Notes under the pieces: generated by a model
The model's database searches: none
The model's input: the letters and a program-made list of their open reading frames with translations, nothing else
What the model was told of the DNA's origin: nothing
Position numbers and translations under genes: made by a program
Assembly: GCA_039654915.1 (NCBI GenBank)
Contig: CM077597.1
Location: forward strand, 82,276,001 to 82,340,000
DNA: 64,000 nucleotides
Source: Aquilaria yunnanensis
Taxonomy: Eukaryota > Streptophyta > Magnoliopsida > Malvales > Thymelaeaceae
Direction: 5' to 3'
Part shown: positions 22,923 to 35,129 of the stretch, in pieces
How the letters are laid out: every line of letters begins with the position of its first letter
Position numbering within the stretch: position 1 is the first letter of the stretch

Positions 22923-25595
22923 TGTAAAGGCTCTCCTAGTATTTCCTCTACATTAAATATCGAGGTAAGTGAATCCCAAGTATTTTCCCCTCAAATAAGT
23001 AGTATTAAGCAAGGAAAGCAAGCTAGTTAAGGTTAAATTGAGTTCCAAAGGGTAATTGGCACCTAAGGGGCATAAAGGGAAAAATGGTAATTTTGGCCCA
23101 AGTCAGTGGCATGACCGTAATTTTGGTAAAATTAGGTCCATGCAAGTGTTTTGAGCTAGTTAAGTTAAGACCATAGGTATTTATAGCCATTTGAACCAAA
23201 AGCTAAAGTTAAGGGTGAAAAATGCACTGAGTAAGAATTTAAGCTATTACGTCTTATAATGGCTTAGGTGACTCAAGGGCAGTGTGTTTGGGTAAGAATA
23301 ACCTTTCTTTGGGACCAAGGAGTGATAGAAATGGGAGTGTTTAAGTGGCCTAAGTGATGCAAAAAAAGTTTAAGGGCCAAGATGACAAGAGGAAGAAGTT
23401 AGGCTAAATTGGTTTAAATGGAGGAGATGACACTATTCATCATCTCCCCCATTAGCCATTTTCGTAGCTCTCCTTTCTCCCTTGCCTTCTACCCCCCAAA
23501 CCTCTCAAATCACTCAAGTTTTCATGGAATTTGAAGGTCCCGAAGCAATCCCAACAAGCCCTTAGCTCGTTTTCGGTGGAATTGGTGCATTTGGAGTTGT
23601 TTTTGCAAGTTTTTGGTTCAAACCCAAAGGTAAACGTATTTGATCCTTATGGGTTAGTTTTAAGCTTGTTAAATGGTTAGAAATGGTCTTAACTTCGTGC
23701 TATTGGTGTCCAATTTGGTTGATTTCAAGCTTGGAACTCAAGGGAACTCATTGGAGCTTGGAGGTGCTCATAGCTTGTTCTTTCTTTCAAGATGATTTGA
23801 GGTAAGGGATTTAAGTTAATTAAGCTCAAATAATGCATAGAAATGTAGTGTTATGTGTGGGAATGAAGTAGAAACAAGACCCATATGATTTGAGTTTGGG
23901 ATGAGAAAGTTTGAGCAGTTTTCGTGCAAGGTCGCACGCTGTCGCGCAATGCTGGAAAGCGTTGGCAACGCGTCGACGGTGGCGACGCGAGTTGGCGACG
24001 TGTCGCCGAGAAGTGCAAAAATTCTCCGAATGCTGATGCCTTTGGCGACACGTCGCCAACGGCGCCACCAAGGCATTTTGCCCCCAAGCTCCGGGCATCC
24101 TAAGAGTGTCTCAAACTCTCGGTCTTCATCCCTAGGCTAATTTAAGACGTTCCATAGCCTTGGTTGGGTCTAGGACTCATTCCTAAGTTGGGAATTATGC
24201 ATTATTTAGGTGGTAGCTAAGTGGTGTGGTTAAGATAGGGTAAGTAATGCTGGCTAAGGAAGTTAAAGTGCTTCAGTTCCCAAGTGAGCACTAATGGGGA
24301 TTAAGTCGGGTTTCAAACTCTTTGTTGGCCAAGTGGAATGTTATAGACCTTTGGTCAATAAAAGGGAAACCTAAGTAGATCCCAACCAAACTTTATGGTT
24401 TGGTAAGTAAGCCACTAAGGTGCCCTAAGCTAAGCTCAGAAAAGCTTGGTAAGTTGAACCACATAAGGTAGCTACCCTGCACAATAAGTTAAGCGAAGAG
24501 ACGGGTAAGGAATGAGTAAGTGGAAACTTACTCTAAGTAGCTCGTCAAGGCGGGTAAGGTTGAGTAAGTGATATCTTACTCTAAGATGCCCGTAAAAGGA
24601 CTTCAAGGGGTTAGTAGTTAAGTGCTAGCATAGGATACGAGGGCCAGTATCCAAGTACCCCAGTCGTAAGAGCTCACGACAAGTCCAGCACCTACGGGTG
24701 TAAGGAAGTCCTAAGTGCATTTGCATGTGCATATTTCATTCATCCATCCATCCATCCATCACTTGCATTGATTGTTGTTTTAATCTTGCTTCTAGCTATC
24801 TTGTTGATTGCTTGTTTTGTTTTGTATGCTGTCTATTTATATGCTTGTTGTGCTTTGTATGCATGCATTACGTTTTTCCTGCAGGTACTAATCCCTTACT
24901 GAGTACTTTGGAGTACTCACCCCTTAAGTGTTGTGCAGGTTTAAGCAGTTTTGTTTGGGCTTAACAGTTGGTAAGGGGTAGCTGTTAAAGCTAGGTTCTT
25001 TTGGTTAAAAGGTATTCTCTAAGTAGGAAACTCCATGTTTTCTAAGTTACTTATGGCATAAGTAAGTACTGACCAAAGTGTTTGCCTTATAGTTGAGGCT
25101 AAGTGAGTACAAGGAAAGTGTAGCTCATCACTTGAAGCTAGCTTGCTTGGGTGAAGAGCTAAGGATGGATCTTAGTAGTTATGAAATGCTTCTTTTAATA
25201 TGTATGGCAATTTCATACATAGATTGTCTATACTAATGACCATTGGTGTGTATAACACTAGAGTTACATTTGGGTGCATATAAGTTGGAAATGTATGCAC
25301 ATAGTTGTTACTTGAAGTTAAAGCAACTAAAGATTTATGTCTTGGCTTATTTGATTTATGTTTTTAGTAATTGCCGCGGCACTGTTTTTGATGAAGTTTT
25401 AATTTAATTATTATTGCATAGCTAGGACAACGCATGCATATTTCTTATGCAGGGTAGGCTAAGTAACTAGTTGCATGTAATGATTTAAGGTATTTTACAA
25501 GTAATAACTAGCCAACTGTAACTTAAGTGGGATCATAGTTCCCTAGAGCCTACCAGTGTTAGCAATTCAGGGCACTGGGGCCCTGTTCCGCCACA
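22923..25595 (+). mobile_element. Solo LTR of the element F family, nested in element C leader
   Basis: It begins TGTAAAGGCTCTCCTAGT and ends CTGTTCCGCCACA. These match the sense-strand ends of element F's LTR (TGTGACAGCTCTCCTAGT ... CCGTTCCGTCACA), and the two align throughout, including CTTACTGAGTACTTT near 24897 and the GC-rich palindrome block at 23940-24070. Flanks are CCCCA (22918-22922) and CCTCA (25596-25600), a target duplication with one mismatch. The corresponding empty site exists in element A (minus strand, near 4775-4790), where ACTCCCCA runs straight into CTTAACCATAGAAC. Length is 2673 bp, and it is diverged, so an old insertion. Open frames inside are not genes. Confidence 0.9.
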
Positions 25596-25600
25596 CCTCA

Positions 25601-25975
25601 CTTTGCCATAAAACCAATCATAAGATTCCTATGTTTTGGTTTCCATCACCATAGGCATGAATTTTTTATTCATTTGCTTATATTGCGAAATTTATGATTC
25701 TGTGTATTACTTTTTGCTGACTCCATTTTTCCTTGTTCATTTTTTTTTGCACATTCATATCATTCATTAGGTTAAGTACTCGGTGAAGGAATTATTACCA
25801 TGTAATCAGGAATTTCCATCATAGTCATTCTTTCACCGAGTACCTACAACATTTATGCATGCATGCATTAAATTAATAATCCAAGGCCTAATAAATTTCA
25901 CTTTTTTAAAAAAAAAGGTAAAGAGAAAAAATTGACACTCAACATCGATATTCAACTCGGCTCCAAACAAGACTT
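25601..25975 (+). other. Leader of element C, second part
   Basis: Non-coding. It includes a TGCATGCATGCAT stretch near 25856, which corresponds to the TGCATGCA units that are expanded into an array in element A, and ends just before the gag start codon. Confidence 0.6.
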
Positions 25976-27956
25976 ATGGCAGAGCAAACCGAAGGACGTC
26001 TCACAGATATTGAGTTCAAGATAGAAAGTATGGCCGAACAAATGAAACAATTAATGAAGCTAATCAAGGGGAAAGCAACCCAAGTCCCCATTAAAGAGCC
26101 ACAAGATCCCACTTATCCCCCGGGATTCACCCCACAACGGATCTTATTTCAGGAAAATCTTTTTCAGGAATCAGGTCCATCTGCTAGCATTCACCTAAAA
26201 CAAAATACTGCCTATGAAGAGAAGAAGACACTATCAAAGGAAGAAGGAGAATCTCAAAAGCTCAAGACAATATAGAAGAGGCTTCAGGCCATTGAAGGAG
26301 GCACTGTATTTGGATCTTTCTCGGTGGATGATCTCTGCTTGGTGCCAGATGTTGTGATTCCCTCGGACTTTAAGGTGCCAGACTTTGTGAAATACGATGG
26401 AACAAGCTGTCCCATCACTCATATTACATTATTTCTACGAAAGCTACAACCACTCACAAAAGACGAGAAGGTATGGATAGCACTTTTTCAAGAAAGTCTT
26501 ACAAAGTTAGCACTACAATGGTATCTAAGTCAAGGTCCAAGAAACATCAAAACATGGAATGACCTCGCTCAGGCTTTTATCAATAACTACAAACATGTTA
26601 TCGACCTGGCCCCGAATTGTCAAACTTTCCAGAATATGGAAAAGAAAAAGCAAGAAACCTTCAAGGAATACACTCAAAGATGGAGGGACTTAACCGCACA
26701 AGTTCAGCCACCCATGATGGAGAGAGAAATGGTAACTTTATTTGTCCAGACACTGAAGTACCCATACTATGACAAACTTATTGGCAATTTGGAAACCAAT
26801 TTCTCAGACATTGTCATGTCTGGAGAAAGAATTGAGCATGGGATTAGGACCGGGAAGATCACTAAATCCTTTAATGATGCTATGAAAAGAGGAGGACCAT
26901 CCAGAAGAAAGGATGAGGAAGTACAACAAATAGGACGCGGAAGAAGGATTCCCCTCGTGGGTACTGTGGCTGCTGGGCCTCGCCTATCCTATCCTACCAA
27001 TAGACCCAATAATTATTCTCCCAACAGGCCTAATTAATTATGGCTACCTGTTCCGACCCCTCCAGTGCCCATACAAAGACAGAGAAAATTTTGCTCCAAT
27101 TCCTATGACTTACATTGAGTTATATCCAAAGCTCATCAAAAGTCAACTTATCCATCCAATTCCTACAAGGCCATTGGAACCCCCATATCCAAGGTGGTAT
27201 GACCCCAATATAAATTGCCCATATCATGATGGCGTTATGGGCCATGGTTTAGAAAATTGCATAGCTTTGAAACACATAGTCCAACAATTAATCGAGTCGA
27301 AATGGTTGGACTTTTTTGATGAACCGAACGTCACTCACAACCCATTGCCGCCTCGTTAAGCTAAACCAATTAATATGATAGAGGAACATCAACTGATAAA
27401 TAAGTCAGTCAATGACATTACAACCCCTCTTAAGCATGTATACTCATCACTTGTGAAAGAAGGGTTCATCATTGGAAAGACTTCTCTTGGACATAAAGAA
27501 ATCAAAGGTGAAGAATGGTGTGATTTTTATGACACTCTGGGTCATTCCATCTAGGAATGCTCGGAATTCCATGAGAATATACACAGACTCATAGACTCAT
27601 TCCAACTCAGCATTTCCATGTCAAATGAAAATATTGATGTAAACGTAATCATAAAAAAGCGAGAAGTTAATGTTATGCCAAGACCATTAGTCATACCAAT
27701 TTTAAAACCTACTGTCAAGCCTTTAAGGATTCAAGTCCTGACTCCATTCCTCTACAAATCAAATAAGGCTATTCCATGGAAGTATGATTATACTTCCAAC
27801 ATTACATCAATTCCGTTAGAGGTTGGGAGCATGACTAGAAGTGGTCGATGTTATTCACCAGAGCAAATGGACAAGTTCCAACAAAATAAGAATACCACAG
27901 ACCCAACAAAGGGGCCTATTGGCATAAGTACATCAGAAGAACAAGGGGTGCCTTGA
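25976..27956 (+). pseudogene. gag: Gag of element C
   Basis: It starts at ATG 25976 (MAEQTEGR) and is the counterpart of the element A gag. Seen in order: N-terminal predicted coiled coil; PPGFTP; an in-frame TAG at 26273; capsid core with WIALFQESLTKLALQWYLS; a short proline/asparagine tract that is much shorter than in element A; a frameshift between 27037 and 27105; a CX2HX5HX4C knuckle (CPYHDGVMGHGLENC, about 27218-27262); a second, degraded knuckle near 27520-27560; and a C-terminal region to 27956. It would form the virus-like particle. The stop and frameshift make it inactive. Confidence 0.87.
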
Positions 27957-28277
27957 ATGGTAACAGATGAACAAGCTGGCGAATTTCTCAAACTCATAAA
28001 GCAAAGTGAGTATAGTATCGTGGAACAGTTAAATCGCCTCCCAGTAAAGATTTCCATACTCTCACTACTCTTAAGTTCTAACGCTCATCGAGAAACCCTC
28101 CTTAAAGTCTTGAACAAGGCCTATATTGAGTAAGATATTTCTGTGAATAATTTTGACCACTTTGTCAACAACATCGCAGCACAAAATCTCATCACATTCA
28201 TTGACGATGAGATACCAGCAGAAGGAAGAGGTCACTCTAAGCCTTTATATATTTCAACTAAGTACAAAGACTAAATT
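27957..28277 (+). other. Degenerate link between gag and protease, element C
   Basis: Same reading frame as 27105-27956 and 28278-29222 but with stops (for example near 28131). Residual coding similarity to a Tat gag-protease linker is plausible; no domain was recognised. Confidence 0.5.
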
Positions 28278-29222
28278 ATGGCTAGAGTCCTTATCGACAA
28301 TGGGTCAGCTCTAAATGTAATGCCACTTGAAACCTTACATAAGCTTGGTATAGACCCATCATATCTCAACAATAGTCATATCATCGTTCGAGCATTTGAT
28401 AGGACGAGGAGAGATGTTGTTGGAGAAATAGAGCTACTAGTAGGGATCGGCCCTTGTATCTTCCACATCACATTCCAAGTTATGGATATTAACCCTTCTT
28501 ATACTTGTCTGTTGGGAAGACCATGGATCCATATGGCCAGGGCAATTCCCTTTTCATTACATCAAAAACTGAAATTCATCATTGAAGGAAAATTAATAAC
28601 AGTCTTTGCTGAAGAAAACATTCTACTGTCTAGACCTGCGGATGCTCAGTATGTCGAGGTCAATGAAGATGTACCTGATTGCTCTTTCAGGTCTTTTAAA
28701 ATTATTAATGCTACCTATGTCAGTGAATATGGAGAAGAACTCGTGCCTAGCATTTCCAAAATGAGTCGCATGGTCGCCAAACTCATGATGAAAGGAGGAT
28801 ACTCACCAGGGTTAGGTCTGGGACAAGATTTACAAGGGATTTCAGAGCCATTGAAAATCTTTGCAAATGAAGGGAAATACGGCCTAGGTTTTACACCAAC
28901 AACGCAAGATAAAATGAAAACGATAGCTGAAAAGAGAGAAAAGAGGATTGCACGGCTAAAAGGACATGCCCTAGAGGGAAGAAATCTAGATATCCCTGAC
29001 ATAACTGAAACATTCGTGAGTGGTGGCTTGATTCTGAGAAATGACAATGAAGGCGCGCTAACCATCAGCATCGACAAGTCTTTTGAATATCTTTCGATTC
29101 AGGCAATAATCAGTGATTCACCCAAAAAAGAGGAGCTCGTTCGACCTTGTAGCTCACGGGATGTGCTGAACAATTGGGAGGCGATAGAACTGCCTGTTGT
29201 AATCGAGAGCTTTTCAAAGTAA
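28278..29222 (+). pseudogene. pro: Retroviral-type aspartic protease with G-patch, element C
   Basis: An uninterrupted 314-codon frame, but part of a broken polyprotein. The N-terminus has ARVLIDNGSALNVMP, the Tat-type active site in which DNG replaces DSG/DTG; a hydrophobic CLLGRPWIH segment follows about 75 residues later, as in pepsin-like retroviral proteases. Residues near 175-205 (GGYSPGLGLGQDLQG then GLGF) form a glycine-rich G-patch, an RNA-binding motif known downstream of protease in several retroelements. The enzyme would cleave the Gag-Pol precursor. The upstream frame is continuous apart from stops, so the true start is not at 28278. The reading frame ends with TAA at 29220. Confidence 0.85.
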
Positions 29223-29398
29223 TTTAATAGTAAAAACCTCCTAAAGAAAGGTTCAATCAATAGGGTGTAATCTTTGCTTAAGTGAACCTTTTAGTTATTG
29301 CTTTTCATTCCAATAAAGTTGTGATTTATGCACATTATAAAGCACCAATTTGCATTAATTTCATTCTTGCCATTTTCTCTTCTCTCTTTTCTCTCTAG
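29223..29398 (+). other. Possible intron or spacer between protease and polymerase, element C
   Basis: The segment separates the protease and polymerase frames and ends in a long pyrimidine tract followed by CTCTCTAG (AG at 29397-29398), a strong-looking 3' splice site. Ogre-type elements are known to splice an intron between protease and reverse transcriptase. A convincing 5' splice site was not identified; GTAAAA near 29229 is one candidate. Confidence 0.45.
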
Positions 29399-32300
29399 CT
29401 AATGCAGACCTAAAACTCTCTTTGATGACAATGAAAGAATGAAGTTTGATAATCCTATAAACATTGTTGACTCAGATGACAAAGATCTTCAAATATCTCC
29501 TGAGTTATTAAAAATGATCGAGTAGGATGAAAAAGAAAGAGCAACAAGTCAGGAACCAACTGAGACATTCAACTTGGGAAAAAGTCAGGATGTAAAAGAA
29601 GTTAGGATTGGCACGTTATTTCCTCCTGAAGAGAAAGAAGAACTAATCCACTTATTAAAGGAATATATGGACGTATTTGCTTGGTTATACTAAGATATGC
29701 TCGGCTTAAGCTCGGACATAGTGCTACACAAAATATCATTGAAGCCTGGTGCAAAGCCTGTTAGATAGAAGCTACGAAGACTAAAGCCAGATCTGATCCT
29801 GAGAGTAAAAGATGAGATTCGAAAGCTATGGGATGCCGGATTCCTTGGAGTCCCTGAATATACAAAATGGGTTGTCAACATAGTACTAGTTGAAAAGAAA
29901 GAGAGTGGGAAATTAAGAGTTTGTCAGGACTATCGGCCCTTGAACAAGGCTAGCCCTAAAGATAACTTCCCACTTCCTCACATTGATACATTGGTGGATA
30001 ATATCGTAGGAAACTCCTACTTTTCTTTCATGGATGGCTTTTCTGGGTACAATCAAATCAAACTCGATCCAGATGATATGATAAAAACTGCTTTTGTTAC
30101 CTTTTGGGGTACCTTCTACTATAAGGTGATGCCTTTTGGGTTAAAGAATGCTGGTGCTATATATCAAAGAGCCATGGTCGCCTTATTCCATGACATGATG
30201 TAAAAAGAAATTAAAGTGTATGTAGATGGCATGATTGCTAAAACTTTCACTACTGGGGGGCATTTAAATGTACTGAGAAAACTATTCGATAGACTTCGCA
30301 GGTATCAACTAAAATTGAATCCTACCAAATGTACTTTTGGAGCCTTTTCAGGAAAGTTATTGGGTTTCATGGTAAGCAAAGATGGGATTCAAGTTGACCC
30401 AAGTAAAGTTAAGGCAATACAAGAAAATGCAACCCCCGAAGACTCCAAAAGAAGTAAGAATTTTTTTGGGCAGAATCAACTTCAGAGCAGGATTCATATC
30501 ACAATTGACGTCCAAGTGTGAACCTCTTTTCAAATCATTAAAGAAGAACAATCCGATTGAGTGGAATAATGAATGCCAAGAGGCATTTGAGAAAATCAAG
30601 TAATACTTATCAAATCCACCAGTCTTGGTACCACCTCGATCTGGAGAACCGTTGATTCTATACTTATCAATACAGGATTCTTCATTAGGATCCGTATTGG
30701 GTCAACGCGATGAGACAAGCAAGAAAGAGCATGCAATTTACTACTTGAGCAAGAAGCTTACCACATATGAAGCGAAATACTCAGTAGTAGAAAAGTCTTG
30801 TTGTGCCATTGCATAGGTAGCAAACCGACTACGACACTATATGCTCAACAATACCACATTGCTGATCTCCAAGACTGATCCCATCAAGTACATCTTTAGG
30901 AGACCCACTTTATCAGGAAGGATCGCAAAATGGCAAATGCTGTTGTCTGAATATGACATACAGTATGTCACCTAAAAGGCCGTAAAAGGGAGTGCGATTG
31001 CTGAATATTTGGCTGATAGAGCATTGGATGATTATGAGCCAATGAGAATGGACTTTCTTGATGAAGATATAATGACGATAGAACAGGAAGTCTCTGAAGA
31101 TGATGAAACATGGAAAATGACATTCGATGGAGCATCTAATGCTTTGGTACAAGGGATTGGAGCCATACTTATCTCTCCAAGTGGAGAACAGTTCCCCCTC
31201 ATAGCGAAAATCACAGTTCCTTGTACCAACAATATAGTAGAATATGAGGCATGTGCTATGGGACTCCAAATGGCACTAGGACTGAAGGTACGAAATCTCC
31301 GAGTTTTTGGGGATTCTGCATTGGTCATATATCAAATAAATGGAGATTGGGAGACAAGGGATTCAAAATTGATCCCTTACCAAAAGCTCATACTAGACTT
31401 GGCAGAAAAATTTAACAGTATAAGCTTCCATCATCTTCTAAGGAAAGATAATCAAATTCTGGACTCCTTAGCTACTTTAGCTACCATGTACAAGATAAGC
31501 AACCCTGAGCATACTCCTATTTTTGAAATAAAAGTATTAGATTTCCTAGCTTATTGTATGAGTGTGGAGGAAGAATTGGATGGGAAACCTTGGTATCATG
31601 ATATCAAGAAATACCTCCAAGAGCGAGTATATCCACCAGAAGCATCAGAAAATGACAAAAAAATTTTACGAAGGTTGTCAATGGGTTTTCTTTTAAACCT
31701 AGACATACTTTATAAGAAAATCCCAGATTCGATGCTTCTTCGCTGTGTAGATGCTCATGAAGCACGAAAGATCATGGAAGAAGTTCATGCTGGAATGTGT
31801 TGAGCACACACTAGTGGTCATACAATGGCAAAACAAATAATGAGGGCGGGCTACTATTGGCTCACATTAGAAAGTGATTGCATCAATCACGCCAGAAAAT
31901 GCCATAAGTGCCAAATATATGCCAACAAGATCCAGGCTCCAACTGCTCCTCTTAATGTAACATCAATACCTTGGCCTTTCGCTATATGTGGGATTGATGT
32001 CATTGGAGCAATTACCCGCAAGGCTTCAAATGGTCACAAATTCATTCTAGTGGCAATAGACTACTTCACCAAATGGGTAGAGGCTGTGTCTTATGCAAGT
32101 GTAACACAAAAGGTGGTATGCCGATTCATTAAGAAAGAAATCATTTGTCGGTATGGATTGCCAGAGTGTATCATCTCAGACAATGCCACGAACTTGAATA
32201 ATGAAATGATGCAAACTTTGTGCTGACAGTTCAAAATCAAGCATCTCAATTCAGCACCTTATCGACCGATGATGATTAGTGCAGTAGAAGCGGCCAATAA

Positions 32301-32836
32301 AAATATCAAGAGAATTATTGAAAAGATGATTGTTACTTACAAGGACTGGCATAAGATGTTACCTTTCGCACTACATGCTTACAGAACTTCTATTCGTACT
32401 TCTACTGGAGCAACACCTTTTTCTTTGGTATATGGTATAGAGGCCGTATTACCCATTGAAGTTGAGATTCCTTCATTGAGAGTATTAATGGATACCCAAT
32501 TGGAAGAAGCGTAATGGGTTAAGGCTAGATATGAGCAATTAAACCTAATTGATGAAAGGAGAATGATGGCCCTCTGCCATGGGCAACTTTATCAAATTAG
32601 GATGATCCACGCTTACAATAAAAAGGTTCACCCACGACAATTTCATGAAGGTGACATAGTGCTCAAGAAAATTATACCAATTCAGCATGATTTTAGAGGG
32701 AAATGGACACCAAACTATGATGGACCATATGTGGTGAAGAAAGCCTTTCAGGAGGGGTCCTGATTCTGACAGAAATGGATGGTCGAGAGTTACCAAAACC
32801 AGTGAATTCAGATTTAGTGAGGAAGTATTTTGCATA
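29399..32836 (+). pseudogene. pol: Polymerase of element C: RT, RNase H, second RNase H, integrase
   Basis: Reverse transcriptase spans about 29590-30460 (LRVCQDYRPLNKASPKDNFP, then FSFMDGFSGYNQI, then VMPFGLKNAGA); its catalytic box reads YVDG at about 30219-30230 instead of YVDD. RNase H follows (EHAIYYLSKKLTTYEAKY, about 30727-30786). A second RNase H at about 31108-31490 (MTFDGASNALVQGIGAILIS, EYEACAMGLQMAL, VFGDSALVIYQI) is the archaeal-type copy that marks Tat/Ogre elements. Integrase covers about 31790-32760, with a CHKC zinc pair, the core (CGIDVIGAI, IISDNATNL) and the C-terminal DFRGKWTPNYDGPYVV segment; no chromodomain follows. The coding end is near 32836 (LVRKYFA). At least eight in-frame stops (for example 30201, 31801, 32224, 32512) and a frameshift near 30400-30480 inactivate it. 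Confidence 0.92.
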
Positions 32837-33860
32837 ATGATTAAGTTTTCCGATAGAAGGGAAGAAGTGGATACAGGATTGCCAGAACTTGTTCGATCAA
32901 AGTTGTCAAAGAGAGTGTTCTTCTCTCAGACCTTCATTGTTCTTCATCTATGCCCAAGACTTTTATATTCCCTTACTCATAAATGAAAACCTAATTCTCT
33001 CTAGCTCTTTTTCTTCGAATCTCACATTCAACTTTTATATTCCCTTATCCATAAATGAAAAGTCAATTCTCTTTAGCCCTTTTTCTTCAAATCTCACATT
33101 CTTGCTGGCCTCAAGTGTGCAATAAATTGTGAATTTGTAGGAAGGATAGTAATAATTAAAACTCAGAAAAAGGAAAGACCGTAGATTACTTTGATAAGCT
33201 TTATGAATTAAAACAAGTAAGATTGAGGTCTTCGGCTAACAGGAAAAAGAGTAACAAACCTTCGGGTGATTCCCTTGGTGGTTGCCTGGATGATCGCTTC
33301 AAAAGTCTTATAATTGAAAATAGGAGCATGATTATATCAACAAGAAGGAAGTATACTCACGAAAGTTTCGTAAACCTAACAACAGGGACGAGTATCCAAA
33401 AAGACTAAAGTATGAGGCGGGTGAACCTTAAGGAAGTTGAGGCCAAAATTCAAGAACAAGTCAAGAAAAATTTCTTTGAAGGGGCTTTCGAAAAGAATTG
33501 AGCTTTTGAGGCAACGGACAAGAGCTGAGAAGTATAAAGAGATTCAATGGTAGTCCAAGAAGGCAATCACAAAAAGGATCCTGTAAAGCAAAGACATGAA
33601 GAACTAGATCCATAAAAAACAAAAAGAAAAAAAGAAAAAAACAACACAACACAACAACAAAAAAAAAAAAAAGAGCCATCAGTTACACATGCCCTGCATT
33701 CATGCATTTCGCATTATGCATGCATGGCTTTTGCATAAAAGGGATCAAACTGAAAACATATCCGTGGCATGATTGAGACTTCAACTTCATCAGCCCATTC
33801 GAGTCTATTACTGGATGCACAGCTAATACACTGGACCAAACTGCATCAAGAATTCAACAT
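32837..33860 (+). other. Post-integrase region of element C, non-coding start
   Basis: No domain was recognised. It includes a two-copy TTCTTC(G/A)AATCTCACATTC block (33011-33030 and 33086-33105), an A-rich tract at 33617-33672, and TGCATGCAT near 33718. Scattered short frames are open by chance. Confidence 0.6.
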
Positions 33861-33862
33861 TA

Positions 33863-34140
33863 TGGTCAAGGATAAGGTAGACATAAAAAATGCTATCATT
33901 GACAATTTGTCAAAATTTGGCAATGGATTCGATAATCGAGGCTGCACCCATACGGACAGGATTGGCGTCAGCTCAATGGAATTTAAAAAAAAAGAGATAG
34001 CTATGGTCAAGGATAAGGTAGACGTCAAAAAATATTGTCGTTGACAATTTGTCAAAAGCTCGCAATGGATTCGATAATCAAGGTTTCACCCATAAGGACA
34101 GGATCAGCGTCAGCTCAATGGAATATCAAAGATAAGAGAT
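33863..34140 (+). repeat. Two-copy tandem duplication, ~141 bp, element C 3' region
   Basis: Both copies contain TGGTCAAGGATAAGGTAGAC (33864 and 34004), GACAATTTGTCAAAA, CAATGGATTCGATAATC, and GTCAGCTCAATGGAAT (33969 and 34109). Confidence 0.85.
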
Positions 34141-34292
34141 ATCTATGACATCAAAATATTGTCAAAAAAAGTAGGATCCATTTTTCCGGTTAAATGGTGG
34201 ATACGGTACTCCGTAACTCTCAAGTCGGTTGTCTCAGTTGCCCATAATAACTGATTTCTTCCTCCATTCTTTCTTTTATTTCCTTCTAGAAA

Positions 34293-34841
34293 ATGGATGC
34301 TAATATTTCTGCCTTGTAAAAATACTTTCCTTCTCTCCCAATGAACATTTTTAAAAAGATTTACCGACTTTGTTGTGAACGATTGAGAGTTTTGATGTAC
34401 AAAGGAATCCCTGAAGATGTGCGGTGGTTAATTGAAGCTAAAGTTTGTCTAGCAGGTGAAGTCCCAGATACATTTGTGTCTCACATGCCTGGCATAGGCA
34501 AAAGCTCTTATGCCAAAAAGTGAAGAGCGAAAAGGTTACAAGTCTGTCACAAATGTGGTCTATGGACTTGTGATACTAAATGTTGTTCTTTAGGAATGAT
34601 CTCCGATAATCGGGAAGACAAAATACGATTCATCAAGAATGGCCTGAGTAAGGATTCGTTGGATGATATCCGATTGATTCTTGAGACGCATTCTTGTGGA
34701 TCAGTGCAACGCGAACTTCTTGGTTTATGGAGTATTTTTCATAAAGAACGAGACTGGTACAGTCTTGGGAATTTGACTTTAAAAGACCCTGTTTGTCAGT
34801 TTGTAAGAAAATTGGATGGGAAGCAAATTCCCGACTCATAG
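34293..34841 (+). pseudogene. Unknown cargo-like frame, copy 1, element C
   Basis: Not recognised. ATG at 34293 opens a 182-codon frame interrupted by TAA at 34317 and TGA at 34521 and ending at 34841. Visible features: a basic N-terminus with KYFPSLPMN; VRWLIEAKVCLAGEVPD; a short cysteine cluster CHKCGLWTCDTKCC just after the TGA, which could bind a metal ion; then a charged helical-looking region (IRFIKNGLSKDSLDDIRLIL) and GLWSIFHKERDWYSLGNL. It lies in sense orientation after the integrase, a position where extra frames are known in some Tat and Athila elements. The second copy at 35130 matches it residue by residue, so this is a real former gene rather than a chance frame. Whether it came from a host gene or belongs to the element family cannot be decided here. 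Confidence 0.65.
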
Positions 34842-35002
34842 AAGGCGTTGAAGCCGTTACTGGACGTAAAACCAGTGGAAGATGTGAGCCACAGTCACAA
34901 TTACTGTACATACGATTTGTCATATTTGGAAAATTTACCTTTTCTTTTGACAATAATGTACTTGCTCCTGTAAGCGTAATTAACACGTTATTCTTTCATC
35001 GC

Positions 35003-35009
35003 TATAAAT
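35003..35009 (+). promoter_or_regulatory. TATA-like box before copy 2 of the unknown frame
   Basis: TATAAAT inside CGCTATAAATGCATG, about 120 bases before the ATG of copy 2. The same CTATAAATGCA context recurs at 35898. Sequence-only call. Confidence 0.35.
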
Positions 35010-35129
35010 GCATGTTCTTCTTTCTGGTTTAGTAGCGGATACGGTAGTCCATGACTCTCATAGTCGGTTACTTCAGTTTCCTACAATAACTGATTTCTTC
35101 CTCTCTTCTCTCAAATTCTTCTCTCATCA

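Noticed and set aside
23816..24140. Overlapping frames on both strands in the solo LTR, and their counterparts at 49601-50047 and 57028-57474
   Set aside because: All are in LTR sequence around the GC palindromes; they appear in both LTR copies and lack coding conservation in the older copy.
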